This document shows positions 27,669-36,371 of a stretch of 64,000 nucleotides of DNA, one piece after another (the first letter of the stretch is position 1; the number at the start of each line of letters is the position of its first letter). Position numbers and translations under genes: made by a program. The notes beneath the pieces were generated by a model. It ran no database searches. It worked only from the letters and a program-made list of their open reading frames with translations, and was not told where the DNA came from. The stretch is from Paenibacillus albus (GTDB lineage: Bacteria; Bacillota; Bacilli; Paenibacillales; Paenibacillaceae): contig NZ_CP034437.1 in assembly GCF_003952225.1 (NCBI RefSeq), positions 4,354,501-4,418,500 on the forward strand, in the 5' to 3' direction.

Positions 27669-28328
27669 TTAGCTATGGCGTCCAAACGCCCACTTCACCA
27701 TATGCGGGAATTCATCTCGCCACATCACATCGTCATGTGAGGCGACCCGCTCTTTCATTTCCACGTCCGCACCGGCTTCGCGCAGCGCATCTACCCATCT
27801 TGTCGCGTTATCAAGGAAGAACGGCTCTAGCGTACCGGCAACGAGGTATGCGCGCGGAAGCGAGCTCGGCATCACTTCTGGCGGTCGGTAACCACCGCCC
27901 GGCGAGGCGCAGAAGATTGCGCCGAAGAGTTCCGGATGCCGAAGGCCTATGGCGAGAGACAGCTCTCCACCTGCGGAGACTCCGAATACCGCGGTGCGAT
28001 CGGCGGTTGGTGCGACGCCGAAGCGCGACTGGGTCCATCGGTAGACGTCCTCGACGAAGAACTTCTCATGAGCCGCGAATCGTTCCGGGCTAAAGCCTGG
28101 TGAATATTCATGCAGTCGCAGCGTCTCATCGGCTAATCGGTGCACGCCAATAATCATTGTAGACGGTGTGGCGGCCTCTTCGAGGATTCCTCCCCACTGT
28201 GAAATTAACTGCCCGTCACCGGCAAACACGAAAGCTTGGGGCGGTTCCGGCGGGATGTACACCGTAACTTGCCGACCACCATCGTAATCGAGCGTTTCGG
28301 TGACGAGTGTTCCAGCGATAGATGACAT
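27669..28328 (-). CDS. esterase of the enterochelin esterase/D type (PF00756)
   Basis: 219-residue alpha/beta hydrolase. Nucleophile Ser118 in GVSAGG (116-121); candidate catalytic His in SHDDVMWRDEFPHM near the C-terminus, and a family-typical VFAGDGQ strand (about 34-40). No signal peptide. Members hydrolyse ester bonds in siderophores or sugar esters; here the partner is an ABC exporter, so release or modification of an exported ester is possible but unproven. ATG at 28328 follows GGAG at 10 bases; an ATG at 28349 is weaker. It starts 27 bases after the ABC stop: a two-gene operon. Confidence 0.82.
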   Translation of the reverse strand: MSSIAGTLVTETLDYDGGRQVTVYIPPEPPQAFVFAGDGQLISQWGGILEEAATPSTMIIGVHRLADETLRLHEYSPGFSPERFAAHEKFFVEDVYRWTQSRFGVAPTADRTAVFGVSAGGELSLAIGLRHPELFGAIFCASPGGGYRPPEVMPSSLPRAYLVAGTLEPFFLDNATRWVDALREAGADVEMKERVASHDDVMWRDEFPHMVKWAFGRHS

Positions 28329-28354
28329 TGTCGCTAATCTCCTTTCCATACTCT

Positions 28355-30514
28355 TTAGCTTCTTTCAATTAGAGAGCGATACAATCTCGCCTTCATCTCT
28401 TCGTTGCGATCCAAGAGCGGTAATAGCTGCTTCCGCGTCAACGACAATAGCGTGCAATCGGTCAGCGCCTTCAAATCCGCATTGCGGGGAGCATCCATAA
28501 GCAAAGCGATTTCTCCGAAGTGGTCGCCGTCTTGTAGAACGGCAACTACTTGGGCAATGCCTTCCTCGTTCAATTTGCTGACTTCCATTTTACCGCGAGC
28601 GATGATGTACATTTTATTACCCGTCTCCCCTTGGCGGAAGACGTAGTGTCCCGTTCTGATCTGCTCGGTCGCGAGAAAGCCCGAAATTTCGTTCAGCAGG
28701 GTATTGTCCATATACGAGAAAAATGGAAGCTGCTTCAGCCTCACGGGATCGATGCTCGCTTCCCCGTCCTGCGACAGATGGAAGCCCTGCTGCTTATTCC
28801 AAAGCTCGTAATAGGCGCCTTGAAGCGCCATCAGCTCGACATGCGAGCCTTCCTCGACGATCTGGCCTTTCTCGATGAAATAGATCAAATCCGCTTGGGA
28901 CACTGTTTTCGGTCGATGGGACGCCGCGATGACGGTTTTGCCTTTATGCGCTTGAATCAACGCACTATTAAGTGAAGCTTCGGATTCTGGGTCGAGCGAC
29001 GCTGCTACCTCATCGAGAAAAGTAAGTTCGTTCGCGCGCAGCAGGGTTCGAGCGATCGAGATACGGTTTCGCAGATGGACTGACAAGTTGGCTCCGTCGT
29101 TCTCAATCCACGTGTCGTAGCCTTCAGGCAGCTGCAGGATCGCTTCATGAGCTTCGACGGCTCTCGCCGCAGCAACGGTCTCTTCCTCGGAAGCATCCGG
29201 ATTACCGATCAGCAAGTTGTCGCGGACGGTTGCGTGAAACAAGTACGGCTCTTGAAAAATAACGCCTGTCCGCTTAAACAGCTCGGACAGTCTAACATCA
29301 CGCAAGTCATGGTCGTCGATCCGAATCGTTCCTCGCTGCGGATCATAGAACCGCATAAGCAGTTGAATCAACGTGCTCTTGCCTGAGCCGCTGTTGCCGA
29401 CGAGGGCGACGTAGCTTCCCGCAGGGATCGTAAGTGACATATCCCGAATCACGGGAGCAGCTTCCGAATAACCGAACGTCACTTCCTCAAACGCGATTTG
29501 CTTCTTCATTCCGCCGCTTTTCTCCGCATCCTCGTCCTCCTCCATATCCGAAGGGAGCTCTAACACTTCGTTTATACGCTTCATGCTCACTTCGCCTTCG
29601 ATCAAGTCGGGAGCGACTTCCATAATGGATATGACCGCTAAGCCCAGTGTGTCGAACACGGAGTAAAAGGCCAGCAGCTCGCCGACGGTCATCGTGCCTT
29701 GAAAAGTAAAATAACCGCCCACACCTAATATCGATGCGTTGACGACGGACAACACCATAATCGGGAGTCGCTCCAGATTGGAGTGAATGAAGCTCTTTTT
29801 TACACCAAGCGCAAACCACGTCCTCAATTGCTTCTCGAACCTGCGCTTCATAGACTCCTGAAGTCGGAACCCGCGGATGATCTTGTACGTTTTCATTTCT
29901 TCGTTCATGTTGTTCGAGAACTTCTCTACGACTTCCAAGTACTCTTCGTTGTAGTGATGGGCTTTTTTGTTCAGCAATTTTTGCGGGAGGAACATGGCGG
30001 CGATGCCGACGACTGCAATAAGCGACAGCTTCCAATCGAACGTGAACAACAAAATGGTGCCGACCACCGTGCTGAGCGCGGAGACGATGAGGATGGACAA
30101 CGATTGCAAATTGGCGTGCTCGACGGCCGGAATATCAATGGTGAACCGGCCGACGATGTCCCCTACCCGGTACTTGGAATAGAAGTGCGCGGACAGTTTC
30201 TGAGTTTTATCGTACAGATCCTTACGCAGCCCGAGCAAGATCGTCTCGTTCAGCTTGGACATCAAGTAATCGCCGCCGACACCAACGACCAGATTTAAGA
30301 TGCCGCCGATCAGCAGCGCCAACAGCAGGACGATGAACACCGTCATATTCCTTGGCGTAATTGCGTCGTCAATCAAGTATTTGATGCTGAGTGAAGTAAA
30401 GTACTCGAAAGAAAGCTCGAACAGCAAAGCCATAAGGAAAAAGAATAACATCCTTTTACTTCGAGCTAAGTAAGGCATAACGGATTTGTACAAGTACAGC
30501 ATAACGGAACACAT
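28355..30514 (-). CDS. ABC exporter fused to a C-terminal cyclic-nucleotide-binding domain
   Basis: 719 residues: six-helix membrane domain (about 15-300), nucleotide-binding domain (about 335-570) and CAP/cNMP-like domain (about 595-710). Walker A GNSGSGKST, Q-loop FQEPYLF, Walker B LTFLDEVAASLD and H-loop SHRP are intact, but the signature is LSVHLRNR rather than LSGGQRQR. The cNMP domain keeps FGEIALLMDAPRNADLKA, the phosphate-binding cassette with its Arg, so ligand binding is feasible. Start uncertain: the ATG at 30514 has AAGAAGGCG very close. Co-transcribed with the esterase downstream. Confidence 0.88.
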   Translation of the reverse strand: MCSVMLYLYKSVMPYLARSKRMLFFFLMALLFELSFEYFTSLSIKYLIDDAITPRNMTVFIVLLLALLIGGILNLVVGVGGDYLMSKLNETILLGLRKDLYDKTQKLSAHFYSKYRVGDIVGRFTIDIPAVEHANLQSLSILIVSALSTVVGTILLFTFDWKLSLIAVVGIAAMFLPQKLLNKKAHHYNEEYLEVVEKFSNNMNEEMKTYKIIRGFRLQESMKRRFEKQLRTWFALGVKKSFIHSNLERLPIMVLSVVNASILGVGGYFTFQGTMTVGELLAFYSVFDTLGLAVISIMEVAPDLIEGEVSMKRINEVLELPSDMEEDEDAEKSGGMKKQIAFEEVTFGYSEAAPVIRDMSLTIPAGSYVALVGNSGSGKSTLIQLLMRFYDPQRGTIRIDDHDLRDVRLSELFKRTGVIFQEPYLFHATVRDNLLIGNPDASEEETVAAARAVEAHEAILQLPEGYDTWIENDGANLSVHLRNRISIARTLLRANELTFLDEVAASLDPESEASLNSALIQAHKGKTVIAASHRPKTVSQADLIYFIEKGQIVEEGSHVELMALQGAYYELWNKQQGFHLSQDGEASIDPVRLKQLPFFSYMDNTLLNEISGFLATEQIRTGHYVFRQGETGNKMYIIARGKMEVSKLNEEGIAQVVAVLQDGDHFGEIALLMDAPRNADLKALTDCTLLSLTRKQLLPLLDRNEEMKARLYRSLIERS

Positions 30515-30612
30515 CGCCTTCTTGTGTCATATTTCTCCATCATCTATCAATTATTAGTATAGCGGTTTCATCATCCAATATCTCTACTTTTCCTCTTAGG
30601 CGTATGAACGCG

Positions 30613-30649
30613 CAAAAAAAAGGACGAGAGTCTCTGCTCATCGTCCTTT
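30613..30649 (-). terminator. terminator after Gfo/Idh/MocA gene
   Basis: AAGGACGA / TCGTCCTT 8-bp stem with a 13-base loop, then TTTTTT on the minus strand. Confidence 0.88.
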
Positions 30650-30677
30650 CCTTTCCTATCATATTAAGTTCGACCAA

Positions 30678-31673
30678 TCACGCTTCGCTCGGATACTTTA
30701 GTCCCCATGGCTCACGGATCCGGTCAAGTGTCTCCATGATGCGCACCGTCTCGTCGACGGTCAAGGCTGCGCTCTCCTTGCGGCCCGTGCGGAGACACTC
30801 CATTGCTTCAATCGCCTGGTAGAAGTGGCCGGACGGTTCGAGCTCCTGCTTGAATTCGACCGGCTCCTCCCCGTTCACATGCAGCGTCGCAGCTTTCGCG
30901 AACAGGAATCTCGGAATTTCGATCCGCCCCTTCGTGCCGTAGATGACAGCCTCATTGGTCATGGACAAACGTACCGCGCTGTGCAGGCTGGCGCTGCGGC
31001 CGTTGCCGTATTCGAACAGCAGCGAGAACTGCTCGTCCACGCCTGTCTCGCCGATCAGGACGGAGCTCGAGATCTTGGCAGGCTGCTCTCCACCGTATAC
31101 CATTGAAGCGAACGAAACCGGGTAGATACCAGCATCCAGCAGCGTGCCGCCGCCTTTTTCCTTGTTCAGCAGTCGGCCTTCCGGATTCCAGCCCGCATCA
31201 AAGCCGAACTCAGCCTTCACGATGCGCACGTCACCTATCGCGCCGCTGTCCAGCCACTCCCGAACTTTGATGATTGCAGGCAGGTACCTTGTCCACATCG
31301 CTTCCATCAGGAATAGACCCTTCTCGCGGGCCAGGTCCGCAATCTCCCTCGCCTCGGCTGCGTTGATCGTGAACGGCTTCTCACAGAGCACGGACTTGCC
31401 TCCGCGCAGCAGCGTCAGCGCGTTCTCCACGTGAATCGGATGCAGCGTGCCAATGTAGACGATCTCGACGTCCGGATCGGCCGCGAGTTCCTCGCAGCTG
31501 CCATAAGCGCGCGGGATGCTGAATTTCTCTGCGAATGCTTGCGCCTTATCGAGAGAGCGTCCCGCGACGGCGACGAGCTCTGCGCCCGGCGCGTACGGCA
31601 GCTCCGTAGCGAAGTTGTCCGAGATGCCTCCCGGTCCCATGATACCCCATTTCACGATGCGTTGTTCCGCCAT
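30678..31673 (-). CDS. Gfo/Idh/MocA family oxidoreductase
   Basis: 331 residues: N-terminal NAD(P) Rossmann fold (KWGIMGPGGISDNF, residues 8-21), the CEKPF motif with its catalytic-region Lys (about 96-100), and a C-terminal beta domain with GGGTLLDAGIYPVSFASMVYG (about 173-193, where the catalytic His/Tyr region lies). Enzymes of this group oxidise or reduce sugars, inositols or dihydrodiols such as trans-1,2-dihydrobenzene-1,2-diol. GGGGAG 6 bases before the ATG. Single-gene unit. Confidence 0.9.
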   Translation of the reverse strand: MAEQRIVKWGIMGPGGISDNFATELPYAPGAELVAVAGRSLDKAQAFAEKFSIPRAYGSCEELAADPDVEIVYIGTLHPIHVENALTLLRGGKSVLCEKPFTINAAEAREIADLAREKGLFLMEAMWTRYLPAIIKVREWLDSGAIGDVRIVKAEFGFDAGWNPEGRLLNKEKGGGTLLDAGIYPVSFASMVYGGEQPAKISSSVLIGETGVDEQFSLLFEYGNGRSASLHSAVRLSMTNEAVIYGTKGRIEIPRFLFAKAATLHVNGEEPVEFKQELEPSGHFYQAIEAMECLRTGRKESAALTVDETVRIMETLDRIREPWGLKYPSEA

Positions 31674-31769
31674 GATTAACTCCCCTTTACCTATCAGATA
31701 ACTCTACCTTAACCGATTGGTAGATAATTGAAAAGGTGTTTAGGTTAAAGTTAACCCTCACTTTTGAAG

Positions 31770-32102
31770 TCAGCACGTGTCACCAACAGCTGCATAGCGA
31801 AGGATCATCTGGCTTAGCGTTTCTTTGCTTTGCAGGCCAACTAAGGTTTCCACCTGAAAACCATCCTTAAATAGTAATAGAGTTGGTGCGCTTTTCACGC
31901 CATATTCATTGGATAGATCCGCTTCTTGCTCTATGTTCACTTTAACAAAGGTAGCTTTGTGTCTCAGCTCTTGAGCTAACTCCTCCGTAATAGAAAGCTG
32001 TTCTCGACAAGAATCGCATTCTGGTTCAAAAAAAGAAACGAGCGTAATTCCATAGTCGATCTGCTCGCGAAAATTTTCCTTTGTCAATGAAATTACCTCC
32101 AT
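31770..32102 (-). CDS. thioredoxin-family protein with CDSC active site
   Basis: 110 residues with a thioredoxin fold. Active-site pair Cys29-Asp-Ser-Cys32 preceded by EPE instead of the usual WCGPC, and the cis-Pro at 74 in KSAPTLLLF. No signal peptide, so a cytosolic disulfide reductase or isomerase with an unusual redox potential. AGGAGG lies 7 bases before the ATG. A bipartite LysR-type box lies 57-104 bases upstream, shared with two genes of the redox region at 39-42 kb, hinting at common control. Confidence 0.85.
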   Translation of the reverse strand: MEVISLTKENFREQIDYGITLVSFFEPECDSCREQLSITEELAQELRHKATFVKVNIEQEADLSNEYGVKSAPTLLLFKDGFQVETLVGLQSKETLSQMILRYAAVGDTC

Positions 32103-32158
32103 GGTGTTTCCTCCTCTTGTAGATGCAATCTAACAACTCCATTCTATAAAACACAGAA

Positions 32159-32206
32159 TCATTGATCAATCTCAACTTTTCAATATAGATGATAGAGAAA
32201 TTAAAT
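32159..32206. promoter_or_regulatory. LysR-type bipartite box, copy 1
   Basis: ATTGATCAAT (32161-32170), then TTTCAATATAGATGATAGA, then an A/T-rich AAATTAAATC. The same layout occurs at 39779-39823 and 41794-41842, in each case 50-140 bases upstream of a leftward gene. Here the nearest leftward gene is the thioredoxin; the rightward HD gene (32323) is also within reach. Confidence 0.55.
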
Positions 32207-32322
32207 CGAAAATTTGATTCATATTGTCTATCGTTTTTATAGAAACAACGGAATTGATCTATGAAATTTAAGGTCATAGAATGATTGTGCGAGACATCAT
32301 CCACATGGGGAGGTTAATCTTT

Positions 32323-32961
32323 ATGCCTAAAACAATTGCTAATATTGTAATTCCGGATAGCCGGCTGGCGACTCAGGCAGCGGAGCTGCTTCGAGATCAC
32401 GGAGACGATTTACTATGGAACCACTCTAATCGCGTGTTCCTGTTTGGCTCCCTTCAGGGCCAACAGGCTAACCTCAAATTCGACGCTGAGCTGCTCTATA
32501 TTAGCGCTTTGTTTCACGATTTGGGTTTAACGAAGAAGTTTAGCAGCCCAGATAAAAGGTTTGAGGTTGATGGAGCGAATGCGGCCCGTGATTTCCTCCA
32601 GTCGCATAGCGTTCCGCAGGAATCCATTCGCCTTGTCTGGGACGCAATTGCGCTTCACACGACGATTGGAGTCGCCCAGTACAAAGAGCCCGAGGTTGCG
32701 TTGATCTACTCCGGTGTCGGGTACGACGTCATGGGCGAGAATTTCGAAGCACTTTCACCCGAGGTTCGGGAACAGGTCGTTGCCGCATTTCCTCGTAACA
32801 ATTTCAAACAGAAGATCCTGCACGCGTTTCTTGAAGGATTCAAGCATAAGCCGGAGACGACATTCGGCAACATCAAGTCGGATGTTTGTGAGCTTTTGCT
32901 GCCGGGATACAAACGCCCTAGCTTCTGCGATTGTGTGCTGCATAACCATTGGAGCGAATAG
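32323..32961 (+). CDS. HD-domain hydrolase, cyanamide-hydratase-like
   Basis: 212 residues. Metal ligands of the HD fold are His34 (WNHSNRVF), His65-Asp66 (ALFHDLGLT) and Asp107 (VWDAIALHT). The FEVDGANAARDFL segment between them is typical of the cyanamide hydratase/YedJ-like branch. The substrate could be a small nitrile-like or nucleotide compound. ATG at 32323 has GGGGAGG 9 bases upstream; the frame is open to 32281. Tail-to-tail with a paralogue at 33014-33652, from which it differs mainly in the loops. Confidence 0.82.
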   Translation: MPKTIANIVIPDSRLATQAAELLRDHGDDLLWNHSNRVFLFGSLQGQQANLKFDAELLYISALFHDLGLTKKFSSPDKRFEVDGANAARDFLQSHSVPQESIRLVWDAIALHTTIGVAQYKEPEVALIYSGVGYDVMGENFEALSPEVREQVVAAFPRNNFKQKILHAFLEGFKHKPETTFGNIKSDVCELLLPGYKRPSFCDCVLHNHWSE

Positions 32962-32983
32962 ATACTCGGAAGTTAACCAACAA

Positions 32984-33007
32984 CGAGAGCCGCTTCTGCG
33001 GCTCGTA
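32984..33007. terminator. hairpin between the two HD genes
   Basis: GAGCCGC-TTCT-GCGGCTC (32987-33004) in the 52-base gap between convergent genes. T-runs are weak on both sides, so a partial bidirectional terminator. Confidence 0.5.
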
Positions 33008-33013
33008 TTCCTT

Positions 33014-33652
33014 CTACTCATCCCATCTGGAATGAAGAACGTGATGGCAGAAGTTTGGCCGAACATAGCCGGGAAGAAGCATCTCGCACACGTCAGCGTT
33101 AATCGTGCCATAAGTCGTTTCCGGTTTGTGTTTGAAGCCCTCCAAGAAAGCATCTAGTATCCGTTGCTTGAAACGGTTTCGAGGGAAGGCCTTGACGATC
33201 TGTTCTCGCGCTTCCGTTGAGATGAAATCGAAGTTTTTCCCTACCACATCATATCCGACGCCGAAATTCATTAGCGCCGCTTCGGCCTCCTTATATTCGA
33301 CGATTCCCATCGTCGTATGAAGCGCTACGGCATCCCATACTAACCGAATGGAATTCTCCGGGACGCCGCGACTCGCAAGAAAACTGCGTGCTGCATTTGC
33401 CCCATCAACCTCAAACCTCTTGTCAGCGCTGCGGAAGGCGCTTGTAAGGCCAATATCATGAAAGAGTGAACTAATATATAGTAATTCAGGATCGTATTTG
33501 ATTTGATTCAGATTACCCCTCATAGCTGCAAACAAGAAGACCCGGTTCGAGTGGTTCCATAGAAGATCGTCGCCATGCTCGCGCAATAATTCAGCCGCTT
33601 CAACCGCTAGCTTGCTATCGGGTATCTTAATGTCTGCGATCAGATTCGACAT
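33014..33652 (-). CDS. HD-domain hydrolase, paralogue of 32323-32961
   Basis: 212 residues, same length and motif order as its neighbour: NHSNRVFLF, SSLFHDIGLT, FEVDGANAARSFL, VWDAVALHTTMG, and a shared ending MLLPGYVRPNFC. Cytosolic, with a metal-dependent hydrolase fold of the cyanamide-hydratase-like type. ATG at 33652 is preceded by AAGGGG at 9 bases; the frame is open to 33718 without a site. The convergent arrangement suggests an inverted duplication. Having two copies may mean two substrates or different induction. Confidence 0.82.
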   Translation of the reverse strand: MSNLIADIKIPDSKLAVEAAELLREHGDDLLWNHSNRVFLFAAMRGNLNQIKYDPELLYISSLFHDIGLTSAFRSADKRFEVDGANAARSFLASRGVPENSIRLVWDAVALHTTMGIVEYKEAEAALMNFGVGYDVVGKNFDFISTEAREQIVKAFPRNRFKQRILDAFLEGFKHKPETTYGTINADVCEMLLPGYVRPNFCHHVLHSRWDE

Positions 33653-33740
33653 CGACAATTTCCCCTTTTTTTCAGTCTCCAACCTATATTTCGCGTATGT
33701 AGAACCGTTTATGCGCAAGATCTACGGCTGCCCCATTCAC

Positions 33741-33769
33741 GTATAAGTAGCTTCGCACAGGACATAATG
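33741..33769 (+). promoter_or_regulatory. sigma-G-like promoter of the ger operon
   Basis: GTATA (33741-33745), 17 bases, CATAATG (33763-33769). This fits the forespore sigma-G pattern (GHATR, 17-18 bp, CATnnTA) except for the last base. It is 35 bases upstream of the gerA-type start, as expected for a germination receptor operon. Confidence 0.55.
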
Positions 33770-33803
33770 GTACAAAAAGTTACAGGAAAAGGCTGGATTC
33801 TAC

Positions 33804-35255
33804 ATGTCTGCAATCCCTGAAATGTGGGAGGAATTAAAGGAATCCTCTGATTTCGTTTATCTCCACCAAACCAATCAAGCCGCCGATCAATATTTTATCT
33901 ACTTTCTAAAATCCATTACGGATACCAACGTTCTTAATGAAATCGTTCTCGATTTTATTTACAAAAGCTCGGGTATGCCCTTCGATGAATTATTCGAAGC
34001 GATGCCAGTTGCCGAAAAAGAGCTTTCTTCCGACATCGATACGATTCGAGACAAAATCCTTCTCGGATACGTAGCGCTTCAACCGGCCGCGAGCACTCAA
34101 ACGATCTTGCTTAATGCGTCTTTATCGAAAGGACGCACGGTAACGAAACCTGAAATTGAATTCAATGTCGAAGGTTCCAAAGAAGCGCTTGTGGAATCGT
34201 TGGATATCAATCTGAATCTCATTCGCAAACGTCTCCCTATTGCCTCGCTTCGTATCAAAGAACTTCATGTCGGTCATATCTCCAAGTCGAGAGTGGCTGT
34301 TTGTTACATGGAGGACATCACGAACGAGCCCTATATTCAAACCTGTCTGCAGCGAATCCAGGACATCCAGTTCGATACGATCACGGATATTACCATCATT
34401 CAACAAATCATCGAAGACAATTCCAACTCGATCTTTCCGCAGATGCTGGGGACAGAACGAACGGATCGAATTATTTGGGGTTTGACACTCGGGCAGGTAT
34501 GTATCTTAGTCGATGGCTCACCGAACGCGATATTGGGACCCGTAACTTTGGAGCATTTCTTCATCTCGTATGAAGATTATTTTCTGCCCTGGATCATCGG
34601 ATCCGTTATTCGCATGATCCGCATTACATCCGTCATGTTCTCCATCTTAGCTTCGGCTGTCTATGTCGCTGTCCTGACTTATCATGGTCATGGCATCTCC
34701 AATGCCTTTTTGCCAACGATTATTGCCTCCCGGATCAACGTTCCGTTCCCTCCTGTCGTTGAGGTTCTAATCATGGAATTGGCGATTGAGCTTCTAAGAG
34801 AAGCAGGAGCGCGATTGCCGTCCAAGATCGGGCAGACCATAGGCATTGTTGGAGGCATCGTGCTCGGAACCGCTGCCGTTCAAGCTGCGCTGACCAGCAA
34901 TTTTTTGCTGATCATTATCGCACTGTCTGCGATGGCTTCTTTTACAACGCCTGTATTTCGTATGAGCAATACAATTCGGATCCTTCGGTTTCCGTTTATT
35001 CTCTTTGCTCAAATATGGGGCTTGCTCGGGATTTTCTTATGCAGCATCATCTTGATTACTCATCTTTTGCGCCTAACTTCACTAGGGATGCCGTATCTAG
35101 TCCCTTTCTACCCTTTGCGAATAAAGAGTTTAACGGATACGCTCGTTCGTCCGCCTTATTCCAAGCTTCATCATCGACCTGCGTTCTTTCGGACCAAGAA
35201 TTCGGTTAGGTTCGATAAACGAAAGGCCAACTTGAAACAAGACATTGACGAGTAA
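33804..35255 (+). CDS. spore germination receptor A subunit (GerA family)
   Basis: 483 residues. Cytosolic N-terminal domain (about 1-240), then four or five membrane helices (about 270-430) with the family segment EVLIMELAIELLREAGARLPSKIGQTIGIVGGIVLG and the FTTPVFRMSNTIRILRFPFI region near 390. A subunits form the oligomeric nutrient-gated channel of the inner spore membrane. First gene of gerA-gerB-gerC; the ribosome site is weak (AAGGCTGG). The sigma-G-like promoter upstream implies forespore expression. Confidence 0.93.
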   Translation: MSAIPEMWEELKESSDFVYLHQTNQAADQYFIYFLKSITDTNVLNEIVLDFIYKSSGMPFDELFEAMPVAEKELSSDIDTIRDKILLGYVALQPAASTQTILLNASLSKGRTVTKPEIEFNVEGSKEALVESLDINLNLIRKRLPIASLRIKELHVGHISKSRVAVCYMEDITNEPYIQTCLQRIQDIQFDTITDITIIQQIIEDNSNSIFPQMLGTERTDRIIWGLTLGQVCILVDGSPNAILGPVTLEHFFISYEDYFLPWIIGSVIRMIRITSVMFSILASAVYVAVLTYHGHGISNAFLPTIIASRINVPFPPVVEVLIMELAIELLREAGARLPSKIGQTIGIVGGIVLGTAAVQAALTSNFLLIIIALSAMASFTTPVFRMSNTIRILRFPFILFAQIWGLLGIFLCSIILITHLLRLTSLGMPYLVPFYPLRIKSLTDTLVRPPYSKLHHRPAFFRTKNSVRFDKRKANLKQDIDE

Positions 35256-35286
35256 CGACAGGTGCTGGTCAGGGAGGGACAAGACG

Positions 35287-36282
35287 TTGACGACTCACAT
35301 TCAAGATCGCAATACCGTCTCTCCTTTTCTCACCTTCGTTATCGTTCACTCGATGCTGTTCGGAATCGACTTTCTCCTCCTAGTCATAAAGCCGGTCCAA
35401 TTGGCAGGTCAAGATGCCTGGACTTCCGTCCTGCTTTGCTCCGCTGGCATCCATATCGTCATTGTTCTGATGTACAGCGTCCTTAATCGCCATCAGACGG
35501 ATCTGATAAACATTCATATCCACCTGTTCGGTAAAGGGGTTGGCATGATGCTTAACCTCCTATTTACGGCCTATTTTCTGTTCGTGTCGGTTTATCAGCT
35601 TCGGTTGTTTATTGAATTGATTCAAGTATGGGTGTTTCCGGAATTGCACACATGGTCATTAGCACTTGGGCTGCTCTTCATCGCATATTACATCATTGCA
35701 AGCGGTTTTCGGGTTATCGTAGGTATTTGCACGTTCAGCCTCTTGAATACCGTGCTTTTTATAACGATATTTTTTATGCTCCCGTATTTTCATCTCAACA
35801 ACCTGCTGCCCGCGATGAGTCATTCCCCGAAGGATATCTTAAGCGCAACGAAGGAATTGACCGCATCTTATATGGGAATCGAGATACTCCTATTCTGTTA
35901 TCCGTTTATTAAAACACCGAAGAAGTCGCAAAAGTGGGCCCACTTTGGAGTTTTATCGATGACGCTAATCTATGTGGTTGAAGTCCTCTTCGCAGTCATC
36001 ACCTTCAAACCGGAGCAGTTATCGAATGAAATCTGGCCGGGATTGACCAAATACAAATTCATCCAATTTCCGTTTGTGGAACGCTTCGAATTTATCGGAT
36101 CATCAGCTACTGTACTGCGACTGTTCCCAGTCATTTGCTTATGCATATGGGTTTCCAGTCGAATCATGAAATTTACGTTCTCCATTAGACAAGTAAGGGT
36201 TCTTCCGTTTTTGTTAGGGGTCGTTTTTATCGCAACTTGTTTGATCCCGAATCGCATCGGAATCGACGTCGTTCAATCTTAG
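35287..36282 (+). CDS. spore germination receptor B subunit (GerB/endospore permease)
   Basis: 331 residues, about ten hydrophobic helices, of the APC-like GerB family (PF03845) that binds the germinant amino acid or nucleoside. The TTG at 35287 is chosen (GGAGG 8 bases upstream); a longer frame to 35245 overlaps gerA and has no site. It is somewhat shorter than the usual ~360 residues at the C-terminus, ending soon after a hydrophobic segment (FLLGVVFIATCLIP). It follows gerA by 31 bases. Confidence 0.88.
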   Translation: MTTHIQDRNTVSPFLTFVIVHSMLFGIDFLLLVIKPVQLAGQDAWTSVLLCSAGIHIVIVLMYSVLNRHQTDLINIHIHLFGKGVGMMLNLLFTAYFLFVSVYQLRLFIELIQVWVFPELHTWSLALGLLFIAYYIIASGFRVIVGICTFSLLNTVLFITIFFMLPYFHLNNLLPAMSHSPKDILSATKELTASYMGIEILLFCYPFIKTPKKSQKWAHFGVLSMTLIYVVEVLFAVITFKPEQLSNEIWPGLTKYKFIQFPFVERFEFIGSSATVLRLFPVICLCIWVSSRIMKFTFSIRQVRVLPFLLGVVFIATCLIPNRIGIDVVQS

Positions 36283-36371
36283 ATTAAGCTGTCGGGGATT
36301 TGTGTTATTTTTGGATACATCCCCTCTCTCTATTTATTCGATATCCTCAGAACAAAGGTGACGAGAACGAA

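Noticed and set aside
30678-31673. Idea that the Gfo/Idh/MocA gene joins the esterase-ABC operon
   Set aside because: A strong terminator and about 160 bases separate them.
32026-32304. 92-codon minus-strand frame upstream of and overlapping the thioredoxin gene
   Set aside because: Covers a regulatory box and the strong thioredoxin ribosome site; sequence looks non-coding.
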